DNA of 64,000 nucleotides from Scylla paramamosain (lineage: Eukaryota > Arthropoda > Malacostraca > Decapoda > Portunidae): assembly GCF_035594125.1 (NCBI RefSeq), contig NC_087172.1, forward strand, positions 20,845,930 to 20,909,929, given 5' to 3'. A program made the translations under genes and the position numbers. Under the pieces are notes generated by a model, which was not told the origin of the DNA, did not search any database, and saw only the letters and a program-made list of their open reading frames with translations. Shown here one piece after another: positions 13,880 to 26,381 of the stretch (position 1 is the first letter of the stretch; each line of letters starts with the position of its first letter).

Positions 13880-16800
13880 GTCCCATCTTCTAAAAATTAG
13901 TGGAAAGTGTATAAACCAACATATTGAGTGGTGAAGAGGGGGCCACCTCAGACCCTGCTTTGTTGTTCACAACTCCAAAGAGAGATTTTTCTGGTTTTGG
14001 TAATGAGGAGTGAAGAATTGGAGAGGGTATGTTGAGAAGAAGGATTATTAACCTGGAAAATGAAATGAAAGAGATGCGTGAAAGAATGGAAAAGATGGAA
14101 AAAATGGTTGAAATTTTGACTTCTGAGAAGGAAGTGTGGAAAGGAGCGTACGATGATTTACACACAAAATTGGCATCATATGAGAGTATGAAGACAAAGT
14201 TGAAGAGTTAAATGTAAATCAGGGTATTTAGAAGAAAGAACAGGAGGAAAAGGTCAATTTCAGAAAAATTGTAGAAGAGCGAGCTCAGGTAAATGACACC
14301 AAGCTAACAGAAAATATTGTTCAAGTGATTAAGCAGAAAGAAAACTTGGTGAGAGAGACAGTTGATAAGAAAAGATTGTAATGGTATTTGGTTTAAAGGA
14401 GTATGTACCACAGTGGTATGAAAGAGAAAAGAAGGAAAAGAGGTGTGTGGATAAAATAATAGAGACAATACAAGAAGGCAAGGAGCTGACAGAAGGGATT
14501 GAAGGAATTTGAAGGTTGAGCAGATATGTTGAGGTTGGACAGTGTCCCATTAAAATAAAGTTCAGGTCACAAGCAGCAGCTCAAGAAATACTAGACAAAG
14601 TTTGGAAATTGGCCAGAGTTGAAGAGTACAACCAGTTTTGGATGAAAAAAAAGATAGAACCAGACAATAGAGAGCTACTATAAATGAACTACGAGAAGCA
14701 AATAAAAAAAAAGATCAGAGGTGGAGAAGAGGTTCTATTGGAGACCAGAGCCAGAGAAGAGAAAGCTACTATAAATAGGGAAAAAAACAAAAAAAGAAAT
14801 CAGAGGTATAGAAGAAGTTCTATTGGAGAGTCATAGACATGAGGCTGAGAAAGTGGTACAGGAGAGAGAACAGTGCAGAGCGGGAGGTTTAAAAGTGGCA
14901 TATACAAACATAAATGGTTTGATGTCAGCAGTGTTGGAAGTTAAAAACTTTTTGATAGAAGAGAAACCAGATATGGGAATTGTTGAAACAAAACTGGTGA
15001 GTGATATGGACATTTTAAATTTTGGTGATGGAAATTGCAACTTCTGGATGAGAAATAGAAAATGTAAGCAGGGTGGAGGTGTGATACTTCTGCTTAGAAA
15101 AGAATTGACGGTGGAATTTACTACATGTGGGGAAGGGAAGGCAGGAGTACTGAAACTAAGCTTAGAGAGAAATCTGGGAAGATGCTGAAATATTGTAGTG
15201 ACCTGTGTCCCCCTTTATTTCAACTCATGGGGTGAGGAAGAATACAAGAGAATGCTGGAAGACACAAGGGCATGTTTATCCAAGCTGTTGGAAGAAAATG
15301 AGGATATACTAGTGAAGGAAGATTTGAATTGTAAAGAGGTATCTTGCAAAAGTTGGACCACAGAAGGTAGTGAGTCATCATGGGTGAACAAATTACTGGA
15401 GTTGGCTGTTGAGAATATTCTTATTCTGTGGGTTAAAGAAGACACAAGATTCAGAGGAAATTAAATACCTTCAAGGCTGGATCTAATTTTTATGAAGGAA
15501 TAAACCATAGTAGAAGATTTAAAACACAAAAACCCAATAGGTAAAAGTGACCATGCATTGATTCAGTTCTTAGTAATGGATAATAACATCAGTACAAGAA
15601 AAGGAAACTGCTGGAGAGAATGCATGAACTACAGGAAGACAAATTTTGGACAGCTTAAGAAGTATTTCAATGAAGTGGATTGGAATAAAGTATTTCAAAT
15701 GGGTGACATAGAAGAAAAGTGGACTACCACCTTCCTGGACACTTATTATAAAGGAGTGGAGAAATAGGTACCTAAGAAATCAATGGAAAACCTATTCAAG
15801 AGATATGCTATAGCTAGACTGGGGAGAGAAAAAGCATGGAACAAGTGGAAGAAAATAAGAGGCATGACTTGTGGGCCAGTTATATAAGAGAGGAACGAAT
15901 GTCAAAATATGTAGAGATGAGCAGAATAATTTTGAAAAGAATGTTGTGGATAAATGTAAAGACCAACCGAAGCTGTTTTATAGATTTATCAATGGAAAAT
16001 TCTAAAGGAGTGCAGCCCACAACTAGCTAAAGTGATACACAATATAATCAGCACCACCCTATTGGAAGGAAGGGTACCTAAACATTGGAAGCAGGTGGAT
16101 ATTATCCCAATGCACAAGGCTGGAAGTAAGGAAGACTATAGACCAGTATCACTGACAAGTGTGGTAGCAAAGATTTGCAAAATGATCATCAAAAACAGAT
16201 GGGTGAAATTCCTGGAAGACAACAATGTGATAACAGACAATTTGGATTCAGAGAAGGAAGAGCTTGTATAACAAATTTGATAAGCTTCTACTTAAGAGTA
16301 ACGTATATAGTGCAAGAGAGAGAGATGGATGGGCTGACTGCATATATTTAAACCTGAAAAAGCATTTGACAAAGTACTGTACAGAAGGCTAATATGGAAA
16401 CTGAAAACTGTAGGAAGATTGGGAGGATCATTATTAAAATGGATGACTGACTTCTTAACAGACAGAGAAATGAGGACAGTAATCAGGGGCAATAAGTCGA
16501 AATGGACACCAGTAATAAGTGGAGTTCTGCAAGGATTGGTACTAGCACCAGTTATATTTGCAATGTTTGTAAATGACATGAGTCTCCTTGCTGGTGATAC
16601 TAAAATTATGAGAAAATTAACAAATGAAGAAGACTACAAAGCTCTGAATCAAGACCTAATTAAGATAAATGAATGGTTGTTGTCAAGAAATGTAGTGTGG
16701 TGAATTTTGGAAAAAGTGTGAGAACAGAAGGCACCTACTATTTGGGAAATGAGAAACTTACTATAAGATCAGAAGAAAAGATCTGGGAGTAACCATTTCT

Positions 16801-17412
16801 AAAAAACTCATTTTGTGAAGCATGTAAATAAGATCACTGGAGAAACATATAATCTGCTGAGAAACATCAAGATTGCATTTATTTACATTGATGAAGAAAT
16901 TATAAAAAAAAACTGATAACAACAATGATATTTCCAAGGCTGGAGTAGACAGCTTTAGTGTGGTCACCAAGTTTGAAGAAGGATATCAGAAAGCTAGAAA
17001 GAATTCAGAGCTGCAACTAAAAATCCCTACAAGCCTAAGAGGGTATAGTTATGAAGAGAGGTTGAACAGATTGGGCTTGACAACACTGGAAAAAAGAAGG
17101 GAAGCAGGTGATTTGATATCACTGTATAGAATATTGGAAAGAATGGAAAAGTTGGAAAGGGACGACCTTGTGATACCAGATACGAGAGGTACCAGAGGAC
17201 ATGGAAGGAAATTGATAAGGAGTGTTTGCAGAAGAGGTATCAAGAAACATAGCTTTTCCCACAGGAGCATAGCATTGTGGATTGATCTTATTGATAAGAC
17301 TGTGTGTGCCAAGACAGCCCATAAATTTAAAGAAAATTTGTTAAAAGTTGATTTGGAAACGGGACAGCACGAGCCTAGTGTGGCTGTTGTCCTGTATTTC
17401 ACAACTAGGTAA

Positions 17413-17413
<1 letters not shown>
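13880..17413 (+). mobile_element. LINE family B (CR1-like), copy 2, nearly full length with ORF1
   Basis: The most complete family B copy. ORF1 remnant at 14029-14700: a coiled coil (LENEMKEMRERMEKMEKMVE), then a basic nucleic-acid-binding-like block (PIKIKFRSQAAAQEILDKVW). ORF2 from about 14870: endonuclease start (LKVAYTNINGLMSAVLEVKN), a degenerate KEDLNCKEV where GDFNCKEV is usual, and an intact GKSDHALIQF. Reverse transcriptase: PKHWKQVDIIPMHKAG, YRPVSLTSVVAKICK, NLKKAFDKV and VLQGLVLAPVIFAMFVNDM, but the active site reads LAGDTK in place of LADDAK. The conserved C-terminus includes RDDLVIPDTRGTRGHGRK and KKHSFSHRSIALW. The 3' end (cacaactaggtaaatacaca) grades directly into the CA/GA microsatellite. 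Multiple stops make it inactive. Confidence 0.9.
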
Positions 17414-17505
<92 letters not shown>

Positions 17506-17509
17506 GAGA

Positions 17510-17586
<77 letters not shown>
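17414..17586. repeat. compound microsatellite (AC)n(GA)n at LINE 3' tail
   Basis: About 85 bp of AC and then about 80 bp of GA start exactly at the 3' end of the family B LINE, consistent with expansion of the element's own repeat tail. Confidence 0.97.
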
Positions 17587-17587
<1 letters not shown>

Positions 17588-17995
17588 AGTGTGTTAGCCA
17601 ACTCTTCTACATTTTAAGACCTAGGATATTCATAAAGTAAAGCAAGCACTTGAGAATTTTAAAATATGCCATAATTTACGAACTTTCATAAAAAAAAAGA
17701 CTTCAGTAGCCTGAAAGGGGTTGTTATCAGAAATTTGATAAACAAAAGTTCACTATATCATTACTATATTAAAAAACATAACAAAAAAAATTGGGGTGTT
17801 TTTTGGGGGGCTAGAATGGATTAATGGCATTTCAGTCAGTTTCAATGGTGAAAATTTATTTGACATGAGTAAATTAAGTTACGAGCTCTGACATGGAATT
17901 AATTAAATTCATATTTAAAAAAAAGAAAATATGGAGTTTTTAACTTTATAGGTGTGTCTTATACTCTGGTTTATCTTATTTGGTGGGGAATACAG
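17587..17995. mobile_element. intronic sequence ending in a TIR of a TA-flanked element
   Basis: The right end, cttatttggtggggaatacag followed by TA at 17996-17997, is the reverse complement of a terminus starting ctgtattccccaccaaataa. This is the same type as the ends at 31088 and 31882. The left end was not found and may be lost. It abuts family B LINE copy 3 at 17998, as if inserted into it. Confidence 0.5.
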
Positions 17996-17997
17996 TA

Positions 17998-18805
17998 ATT
18001 GATCTGGACAAATGTAAGAAGAAACCAAAACTATTCTTCAGATATGTGAATAGCAAAAGAGAAGGAATAAATAGGTTGAAGGTGAACGATCAAATGTTTG
18101 AGGATTCGGCTGAAATGGCAGAGATAATGATCTAGTTTTCAAAGCACTGTTGGGGCAGAGTGAAATGAGTGCAGAAATGGGTCTTGGGGAAATCCAAGTG
18201 ACTGAAGATGTCCAGAAACAGTTGGAGGTATTACATGTTAGAAAGGCCCTAGGATCTGATGGAGTGTCAGGATGGATATTAAAAGAATGCAATCAGCAAT
18301 TGACATGGGTGGTCCACAGTATTATTGAGAGCTCCCTAAATGAAAGTAGTCCCAATTGAATGGAAGAGAGCCAATATAGTGCCAGTCTATAAAGGTGGTA
18401 ACAAAGAGGAACCTTTGAACTGTAGACCTGTGTCTCTAACAAGTGTGGTGTGTAAGATGTGTGAAAGATTAGTGAAGGATAAATGGATGCAGTACCTAAA
18501 AAAAAAATGAAGTGATGACAAAGCAACAATTTTGATTTAGGAGAGGGAGATCGTGTGTTACAAACTTACAGAGTTTTATTCTAGAGTGGTGGCTATAATG
18601 TAAGAGAGAGATGGTTGGGTAGATTGTGTTTATTTAGACCAGAAGAAAGCCTTTGATGAAGTGCCTCACAGGAAATTACTGTGAAGGTTGAAGCATGATG
18701 GTCGGCTAAGGGGTGATCTGCTGAGGTGGATAGAAAATTTCTTGACACCAATAGAGAGATGAGAACAGTAATCATCGTGGAGGAAAGTCACAAGCAGTTG
18801 AGTAA
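17998..18805 (+). mobile_element. LINE family B copy 3, 5' segment (interrupted)
   Basis: Decayed reverse transcriptase of family B: LFFRYVNSKREGINRLKV, KALGSDGVSGWILKECNQQL, then NCRPVSLTSVVCKMCERLV, DWVDCVYLDQKKAFDEVPHR-like frames, and REMRTVI just before the break. It is interrupted at about 18805 by an antisense family A LINE and resumes at 19815. Confidence 0.82.
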
Positions 18806-19814
18806 TTTTTTTTTTTTTTTTTTTTTTTTTTATTATTATGTAGGAGGGACACTGGTCAAGGGCAACAAAAATCCAATAAAAAAAAATGCTCACTGAAGTG
18901 CCAGTCCCATAAAAGGGTCAAAGCAGTTGTCAAAAATTGATGGATAAGTGTCTTGAAATCTCCCTCTTGAAGGAATTCAAGTCATAGGAAGATGGAAATA
19001 CAGAAGCAGGCAGGGAGTTCCAGAGTTTACCAGAGAAAGGAATGAATGATTGAGAATACTGGTTAATTCTTGCATCAGAAAGGTGGACAGAATAGGGGTG
19101 AGAGAAAGAAGAAAATCTTGTGCAGCAAGGCCACGGGAGGAGGGGAGGCATGCAGTTAGCAAGATCAGAAGAGCAGTTAGCATGAAAATAGTGGTAGAAG
19201 ATAGCTAGAGATGCAACATTGCGGCGGTGAGAGAGAGGCTGAAGACACTCAGTTAGAGGAGAGGAGTTGATGAGATGAAAAGCTGTTGATTCCACCAACC
19301 CAGACATGTGAAGCATACTCCATACATGGACAGATAAGGCCCTTATACAGAGTTAGCAGCTGGGGGGGTCAGAAAAACTGGCGGAGACGTCTCAGAACGC
19401 CTAACTTCATAGAAGTTGTTTTAGCTAGAGATGAGATGTGAAGTTTCCAGTTCAGATTATAAGTAAAGGACAGACTGAGGATGTTCATTGTAGAAGAGGG
19501 GGACAGTTGAGTGTCATTGAAGAAGAGGGGATAGTTGTCTGGAAGGTTGTGTCGAGTTGATAGATGGAGGAATTGAGTTTTTGAGGCATTGAACAATACC
19601 AAGTTTGCTCTGCCCCAATCAGAAATTTTAGAAAGATCAGAAGTCAAGCATTCTGTGGTTTCCCTGCATGAAATGTTTACCTCCTGAAGGGTTGGACGTC
19701 TATGAAAAGACATGGAAAAGTGCAGGGTGGTATCATCAGCGTAAGAGTGGATAGGACAAGAAGTTTGGTTTAGATCATTAATGAATAATAAGAAGAGAGC
19801 GGGTGACAGGACAG
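18806..19814 (-). mobile_element. LINE family A, 5'-truncated copy inside family B LINE
   Basis: Minus-strand family A copy. Poly-A is at its 3' end (poly-T at 18806-18829). The coding remnant runs from [15 protein letters not shown] through [10 protein letters not shown] (RT active site YADD) to SHRRNVASLAIFYHYFHANC and a SFKREISRHLS terminus. The frame is broken near 19316-19369. The 5' truncation lies inside RT motif B. Both flanks are family B RT, so this is a nested insertion. Confidence 0.93.
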
Positions 19815-20115
19815 AATATGTTTGTAGATTATATAGATGATACGAGTGTGAAAAGCTACATGAGCCTTTTTGCAGATGATGTGCCAAGTTGCTGAAAAAG
19901 TTGAGAATCTGGAGGATTGTGGAGTGTTACAAGAAGATTTGAGCAAGATATCAGAGTGGAGTCATAGATGGGAAATGGAAATTAATCTAAAGAATTGTAA
20001 AGTAAAAGAATTTGGAAAGAGTGCGAGGAGAGTAAAAGGAAATTATGTTTTGAATGGTGAAAGGTTGAATGGAGCAGAAGAGGGAAAGGATCTAGGTGTT
20101 ATAGTGACTGGGAAT
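19815..20115 (+). mobile_element. LINE family B copy 3, 3' segment
   Basis: Resumes family B RT after the inserted LINE: MFVDYIDDTSVKS, then LFADDV (active site partly preserved), DLSKISEWSHRWEMEINLKN, NCKVKEFGKS and GKDLGVIVTGNL. About 20 codons, including the PQG-containing motif expected between RTVI and FV-Y-ND, are missing at the insertion site. Confidence 0.82.
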
Positions 20116-20960
20116 TTACTGCTGTGAATTCTGATCTTCCAGAAGCTTTGTGTTTCTTTTGTGGAGAAGAGCTTGGCCAAACGTCAGTGTCCCGTTGGTA
20201 AAACCAGTAGAATACTTGAAAAGAAAGCTCTCTGAATTTCAGTGTTCTCATAAGTAGTTCAGAAAGCCACCATAACTTGAGGCAAGACTCTGGAAGCATC
20301 TTTAACTGTATCTCTATTAGATGCTAAAAGCCAAAAAGCTATTTGGTATTGCTGAAGAGCTTAATTTGGCTGCTGCAAGTACAATGGCTGAAATAATGCT
20401 GGATAAAAGACAACTGACCAACTAAAAGCAGTTCCTTTGTTACACCAAACTGTCTTTTGCAGGGTAAGTGAAATGAATGCAGAGTTTGTGGATCAAGTGA
20501 ATAAACTTAATGCAAGTCAGTCTTTTCATTTCCTCTGTCGGATGATTACTTTTCTAATAATAGTTATGATAAAAGCTCTATGCAACTGGACAGGGATAGA
20601 AATCCATTCCTTTTACCTGAACATGAGAAGAAGCTTCCTATTTGCTTCCAGGAAACACTGATAGAAGTGTGTGCAGACTGTGGCCAAAAACTATTATTTG
20701 AAAGCTCAAATATCACTTGCTTTTGGAGCTCTGTGAAGAAGGAGCATCCAAACTTAGGAAAAATGGATTTAAAAAACTTCTGCCATTTGTGAGGCATCTT
20801 TCAATGCACTTAATGTTATCAGATCAAAACAGAGAAACAAAAACTAAATATCAACCTGGAACAAAAACCTAATCACTGCAGTAGCCTCAATACTGCCAAG
20901 AATGGAAAAAAATCATCAGTGAACATCAATATTACTTTTTGTGTTAAATTGCAGGTTACT
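20116..20960 (+). pseudogene. decayed hAT/ZBED5-FAM200-like sequence
   Basis: Fragments in shifting frames follow the order of hAT-derived ZBED5/FAM200-type proteins. There is a zinc-finger-like start (ALCFFCGEELGQTS...YLKRKL), then DQLKAVPLLHQTVFCRVSEM (the conserved VPLSNxTVxRRIxxM region), and after a large internal loss a C-terminal dimerisation-like part: LIEVCADCGQKLLFESSNIT, CFWSSVKKEHPNLGK and KTKYQPGTKT. Several stops and frameshifts are present. It is a degraded DNA-transposon relic; active-site parts of the transposase are absent. It lies in the UBA2 intron. Confidence 0.65.
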
Positions 20961-21191
20961 TTGAAGCATTTTTTTTATCAAATTATTCTTTTTATTTCAG
21001 TATGATAAATTAAAATTTATTGATTAGCACTCCTATTATTTTTCACATCAATGTATTATCTGCATTACCATAAATATTGAGTTTAATTAGCCATGTGGAG
21101 TGTGTAACAGAAGGTAAGAAAGGGTACAATAGGTGAAAAAGTTTGGACAGCACTGTTCTGGTCTTTCCATATTCTCTTTTGTCTCTTTTAT

Positions 21192-22096
<905 letters not shown>

Positions 22097-22179
22097 GAAT
22101 TCAACATTGTAGATGGAACCCAGCTTAACTGTGATGACTTTTTGCAGAACTACAACATCCTTGTGGACATTATTGACTG
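22097..22179 (+). CDS. UBA2: UBA2 exon: ubiquitin-like domain, middle
   Basis: Encodes EFNIVDGTQLNCDDFLQNYN and ILVDIID, then the first two bases of a codon (TG). It aligns without gaps to human UBA2 (EFGIRNGSRLQADDFLQDY...). The acceptor is a strong pyrimidine tract plus cag. The donor that keeps frame and length is TG|gttggc, a weak GT site; it makes a Cys codon with the T of the next exon. The next exon follows after an intron of only 757 bp. Confidence 0.93.
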
Positions 22180-22936
22180 GTTGGCTATCATTATTATTAC
22201 CCTAGTTGTTGATTGATTGATTGATTGATAGATTTAATTTTGGCACTTCAATAACCAAATTACATAACTTTTCTTTTTAATTTATGTTATATTCTTAAGT
22301 ATATAACTTTCCTTTCTAATTCATGTTATATTCTTGACACCTGAGTAGAGTAGTTTTCTGTTAGCCATTTTGTTTCAGTAATAATAATTCTCCTACCAGT
22401 AAGTGTTTAAGATCTTATTGCAAGAGAGAATGATTCCCCATAAACTGAAAGAACACTATGGGGATTCCTTTGAGAGAAGCTAGATAGATCTAAGATAATA
22501 GAATGTAGGGACTTAAGTGAATGAAAAACTTTTCTATCATGGCAATCCCCTTTGAAGGAGTTCCAAGAAGTAGATATTAAATTTAGATATTATATTATTG
22601 TCAAACTTTATTTGAAGTCCACAACTTTCATGCTATCCACTGGTAAGACGGCTTTACATCACCAGCTGTTATGAGCTGTATGCTAGTTGTCTTGAGACAA
22701 AGAATTCTGCTTGAGTAGATTTTTGACCCCCTTGAGAAAATATTGTAAAAATTCATGATACCTCATACACACTTCAAGTTATTGATACTTGGAATAATTA
22801 TATGGACATATCAGGTTGAATTAATATTTTTAACTGCTTATTCAGTGGATATATAAGGTTGTTGAAGTGCATTATTTTGCAAGATATATGCATTTTCTTA
22901 GTTTGTTATTTGTAAACTTTGCTATGTTTCTTGTAG
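22180..22936. other. short UBA2 intron
   Basis: 757 bp, AT-rich, with a gattgattgattgatt stretch at about 22212-22228. It ends ttgtag before the 22937 exon. No transposon was recognised in it. Confidence 0.7.
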
Positions 22937-23103
22937 TGATCAACTGAAGGATGGTGCTGAGTTTGAGGTAATTGGTGACCCTGAACAGTTGAAGAAAGAA
23001 CAAGAAGAACAAGCCAAAGAACAGGATAAGAAGGAAGAAGAACAAACCTCTTCCTCCTCAACATCAGCAGCAACAGCAGCTGCATCACTGCTTCCACCAA
23101 CTG
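22937..23103 (+). CDS. UBA2: UBA2 exon: end of UBL domain and acidic/low-complexity linker
   Basis: Begins with one base completing the split codon, then DQLKDGAEFEVIGDPEQ (human: EDLGKDVEFEVVGDAPE), closing the ubiquitin-like domain. The remainder is a charged linker, KKEQEEQAKEQDKKEEEQ, followed by a Ser/Thr/Ala-rich run (SSSSTSAATAAASLLPPT). Ends in phase 1 at ACT G|gtgagc. The linker is typical in position but divergent in sequence from vertebrates. Confidence 0.95.
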
Positions 23104-23229
23104 GTGAGCATTGCACAAAGATTAATTGTATTATGAATATTTGTAATGTAGTGGATGACCATTGGAAGAAATTTTTATGCTACTGTCATCACTACCATTG
23201 CATAAGAACATTATAAAACAATGGAAGTT

Positions 23230-23560
23230 GCTAGAAACAAGTATGCTAAATCTTTATAAAACATACCTACTTATATCCACCTATCATCCCAGTTTAGAAA
23301 TGCCTAATCTTCCTTTAAAGCTCTCTGTTGACTCCACTAACAACCTCATTTCTGAATATTTTAATCACGTGCCACTTTTGAGAGAAAGTGGCACATGAAC
23401 CAATTTCTTTCTGTCTCCTTTTAAATGTTTCAAGCTTGAATTTGTTACTTCTTGTCTTATCTTGATTACTAACTTTCATGAATTTGTTTTGTCACCCTTG
23501 TTATATCCCTTATACCACTTGAATACTTCTATCAGTTACCTTTATTTTTATGCAGTGTTA
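23230..23560. repeat. interspersed repeat R (tataaaacatacct... type)
   Basis: Shares ordered phrases with copies near 44.5 and 45.8 kb: ataaaacatacctac, tttcaagcttgaa, and cacccttgttatatccctta followed by taccacttgaata. A dispersed, degraded repeat family of unknown class. Confidence 0.6.
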
Positions 23561-23864
23561 ACAAATCTAAAATTAAAGGTTTTAATTTCCTTTTGTAAAG
23601 AATATTTGACATCCCTTGTATCTTTTTAGTTGTTACTCCTTCCTAGTGACTTAAGCGATATATATCCCCCCTCCAATAGCATTGGGGTTACAACTAGGCA
23701 ACATGCAGGTGAGGCCATAATTAGTGGTGGAGTGTAAACAATAATAATGCTTGCAGTTTGACATAACCATCCCGTCATTAACAAAATAACAATAAAATGT
23801 ATTTCACTTATCACAGTGTTAATATCATGTCGTATTTCCTTTATCTATAGATTCTTGTAAACAA

Positions 23865-24801
23865 TGAGGGAGTCAACCAGGCCTTGCAATTTATCTTTTG
23901 GAAAACTTTCCCATGCTTGTTGCAGTGTAGCTTTCAGTTTTGGCAATGAACTAGTGTCCTCTCTTGACCTCATTTTTCATAAAGGACCACAGGTTCTCAA
24001 TAGGCTTATGATTAGGACTGTTGGCAGGCCAATCCTTGATGTAATCTAACCCACAATTGTCAAACCACTCCTTTACTTGTTTGCTTGTGTGGCAGGGAGC
24101 CCCATCCTGCATGAAACTGTTTGCCTTACACTTCACAAAACACTAATCCAAATTGTCATATAAAAGTTCAAAGTACTTTTCACTGTTCACTGACTCTTCC
24201 TTTTCCCAAAAAGACCAAAATGCCTATGCTGTGGTATGTAAATGCTCCCCAAACCATAACTGAATTAAGATATTTTACTGTTTTGGGTTGTAATGATCAG
24301 ATCCTTTTGGCATATGCAGTCTTGCAAGCTGTTTCCTAGATACTGTGAAAACACTTTCATCACTCCACAGAATAGAATGTATTTTTTCTATTGGCCACTG
24401 AATGTCTTTCTTGGTGAAACAGAGCCTGTTTGCAGTATGCTGTGGAGTGAGCAAAGGTTTCCCAGTGGCAGTGTGGGAAGGGAGATCAAGCTCTTTCTGA
24501 TAGTAACGTGACACTGTCCTGTGAGGCTCATTACCCAGTAGATCTGGATAATCTTTTAGCTCACATGCTGTACATACAGGTCCAACATTCAAGTCATGCT
24601 TCACTTTTTTTTAGGTCAGTCAGGTTTTGATAGTGGGCTGATGTTTTGTCATCTTTGATGACCCGACACCACTGCAGCCAGCTCTCAACAGTATGTTGAG
24701 GCAAATCAGTCTGTTTCTGAATAGCATCTGTGCCAATGCCAGCCATGTGTAATGTGTAAATATGACTGATTTTGTCCTGAGTGATTTGTGGCTTATGTGC
24801 C
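23865..24801 (-). pseudogene. Tc1-like transposase relic
   Basis: Minus-strand Tc1/mariner-superfamily transposase. The start is MAHKPQITQDKISHIYTLHM (helix-turn-helix, PQHTVESWLQWCRVI). The middle is TGKPLLTPQHTANRLCFTKK. The catalytic blocks are HSILWSDESVF (first Asp, about 24370), SFMQDGAPCHTSKQVKEWF (second Asp, about 24100) and DWPANSPNHKPIENLW (Glu, about 24000). By my count 35 residues separate the second Asp from the Glu; classic Tc1 has 34. Frameshifts and stops split it into at least three frames, so it is inactive. It lies in a UBA2 intron, antisense. Terminal inverted repeats were not identified. Confidence 0.88.
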
Positions 24802-24869
24802 ATTGTCAAGGGAGCAAACACAAGGTCAGTTTCTGATCTTAGACTAATACCACCCATGACATAGATCAC

Positions 24870-25364
<495 letters not shown>

Positions 25365-25419
25365 AAGAAAATTTCTTAATAGTTTAAGGACCATAGAGAA
25401 AGTCCAGTCTTTGTGGTAC

Positions 25420-26381
25420 AGATGACAAAGAGAAGACAAAAAATATGGCTAAAGAAATTAATGGATATGAAATTAAAGAATTTGTATATAGAAGTAGAAT
25501 AGCGAAAAGAAACAGCCTACTGATAATATGAAATTAAAGAAATGGCATATGGAAATAGAACAGGAAGGAAAAATAGCTCAGTGAAAGTGGAAAAATGTTG
25601 AGTGACAAAAGTATCATTGGATTAGTGTCAACATAGTTCAAAGTGAATGCCTGATGAAGCCAGGTATTAGTGGAAATTAAGTTAAGGATCTCAAGGAAAA
25701 TTAACAAAATGGGTGATGGGAAATGTAATGTATGGAAAAGAAACAGATCATTGAAGAAAGGAGGGGGGAGGTGATGATGCTTGTAAATAAGGACATACTA
25801 ATGAAGAATGTGGAAGTAGAAAAGGTCTGGCAGAAGTATTAAAAGTTGGAGTAAAGAGAAAAAGAGAAAATATAAATTTTACATTTATTTATATAGCACC
25901 CAAAGCACCCCTGATATGAGGGCACCATGGTGGTGTCACAAGTTATTTTGGTGGTTCTATCATGGTGGCTTGATAAGTTTTCCTGTTTCCACAAGCTTGG
26001 CCATGCACAAAAATGCCTTGCCACCACAGATTTGGCCACACTGCCAGATGAGGTGGCGCAGCCATGTCTGAACGGTTACATTTGAATAACTGCAAACATA
26101 CTATGGTGGGTTTGTGTGAAGGGGGCCTAAGACAAAAGTATGGAGTAAAGATGAGTACAATAAGCTGTTGAAGGGTACAAGTAAATGGTTGAAGGATTTA
26201 TTTAGAGTAAGCCACAACATAATTATTATGGGAAGTTTCAATTACAAAGAAGTCTGCTCTACAGAAGATTCCTAGGAGCATACTTTATTGAATCTAGTAA
26301 GAGGAAGTGTAATGAAAACAATTAATTCATAGGTGATAAGGAACTCTCAAGACTAGATTTAATATTAGCAACCCAGAATTA
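25420..26381 (+). mobile_element. LINE family B copy 4, endonuclease fragment (interrupted)
   Basis: A decayed CR1-like endonuclease: REVMMLVNKDILMKNVEVEK, then after an insertion KTKVWSKDEYNKLLKGTSKW, LFRVSHNIIIMGSFNYKEV (family motif GDFNCKEV altered) and SRLDLILATQN. It is interrupted at about 25880-26128 by a segment of other origin (atatagcacccaaagcaccc ... gaagggggcctaag), possibly a MITE. It ends at the TA flank of the TIR element at 26382 and resumes at 30940. Confidence 0.7.

Noticed and set aside
14029..14211. Coiled-coil ORF as a host gene
   Set aside because: It is in the correct place and orientation to be ORF1 of the LINE B copy, directly upstream of its endonuclease.
25880..26128. 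A defined MITE inside the LINE B endonuclease
   Set aside because: The segment is clearly foreign to the LINE, but I could not find paired terminal repeats or a target duplication, so it is mentioned only within the LINE entry.
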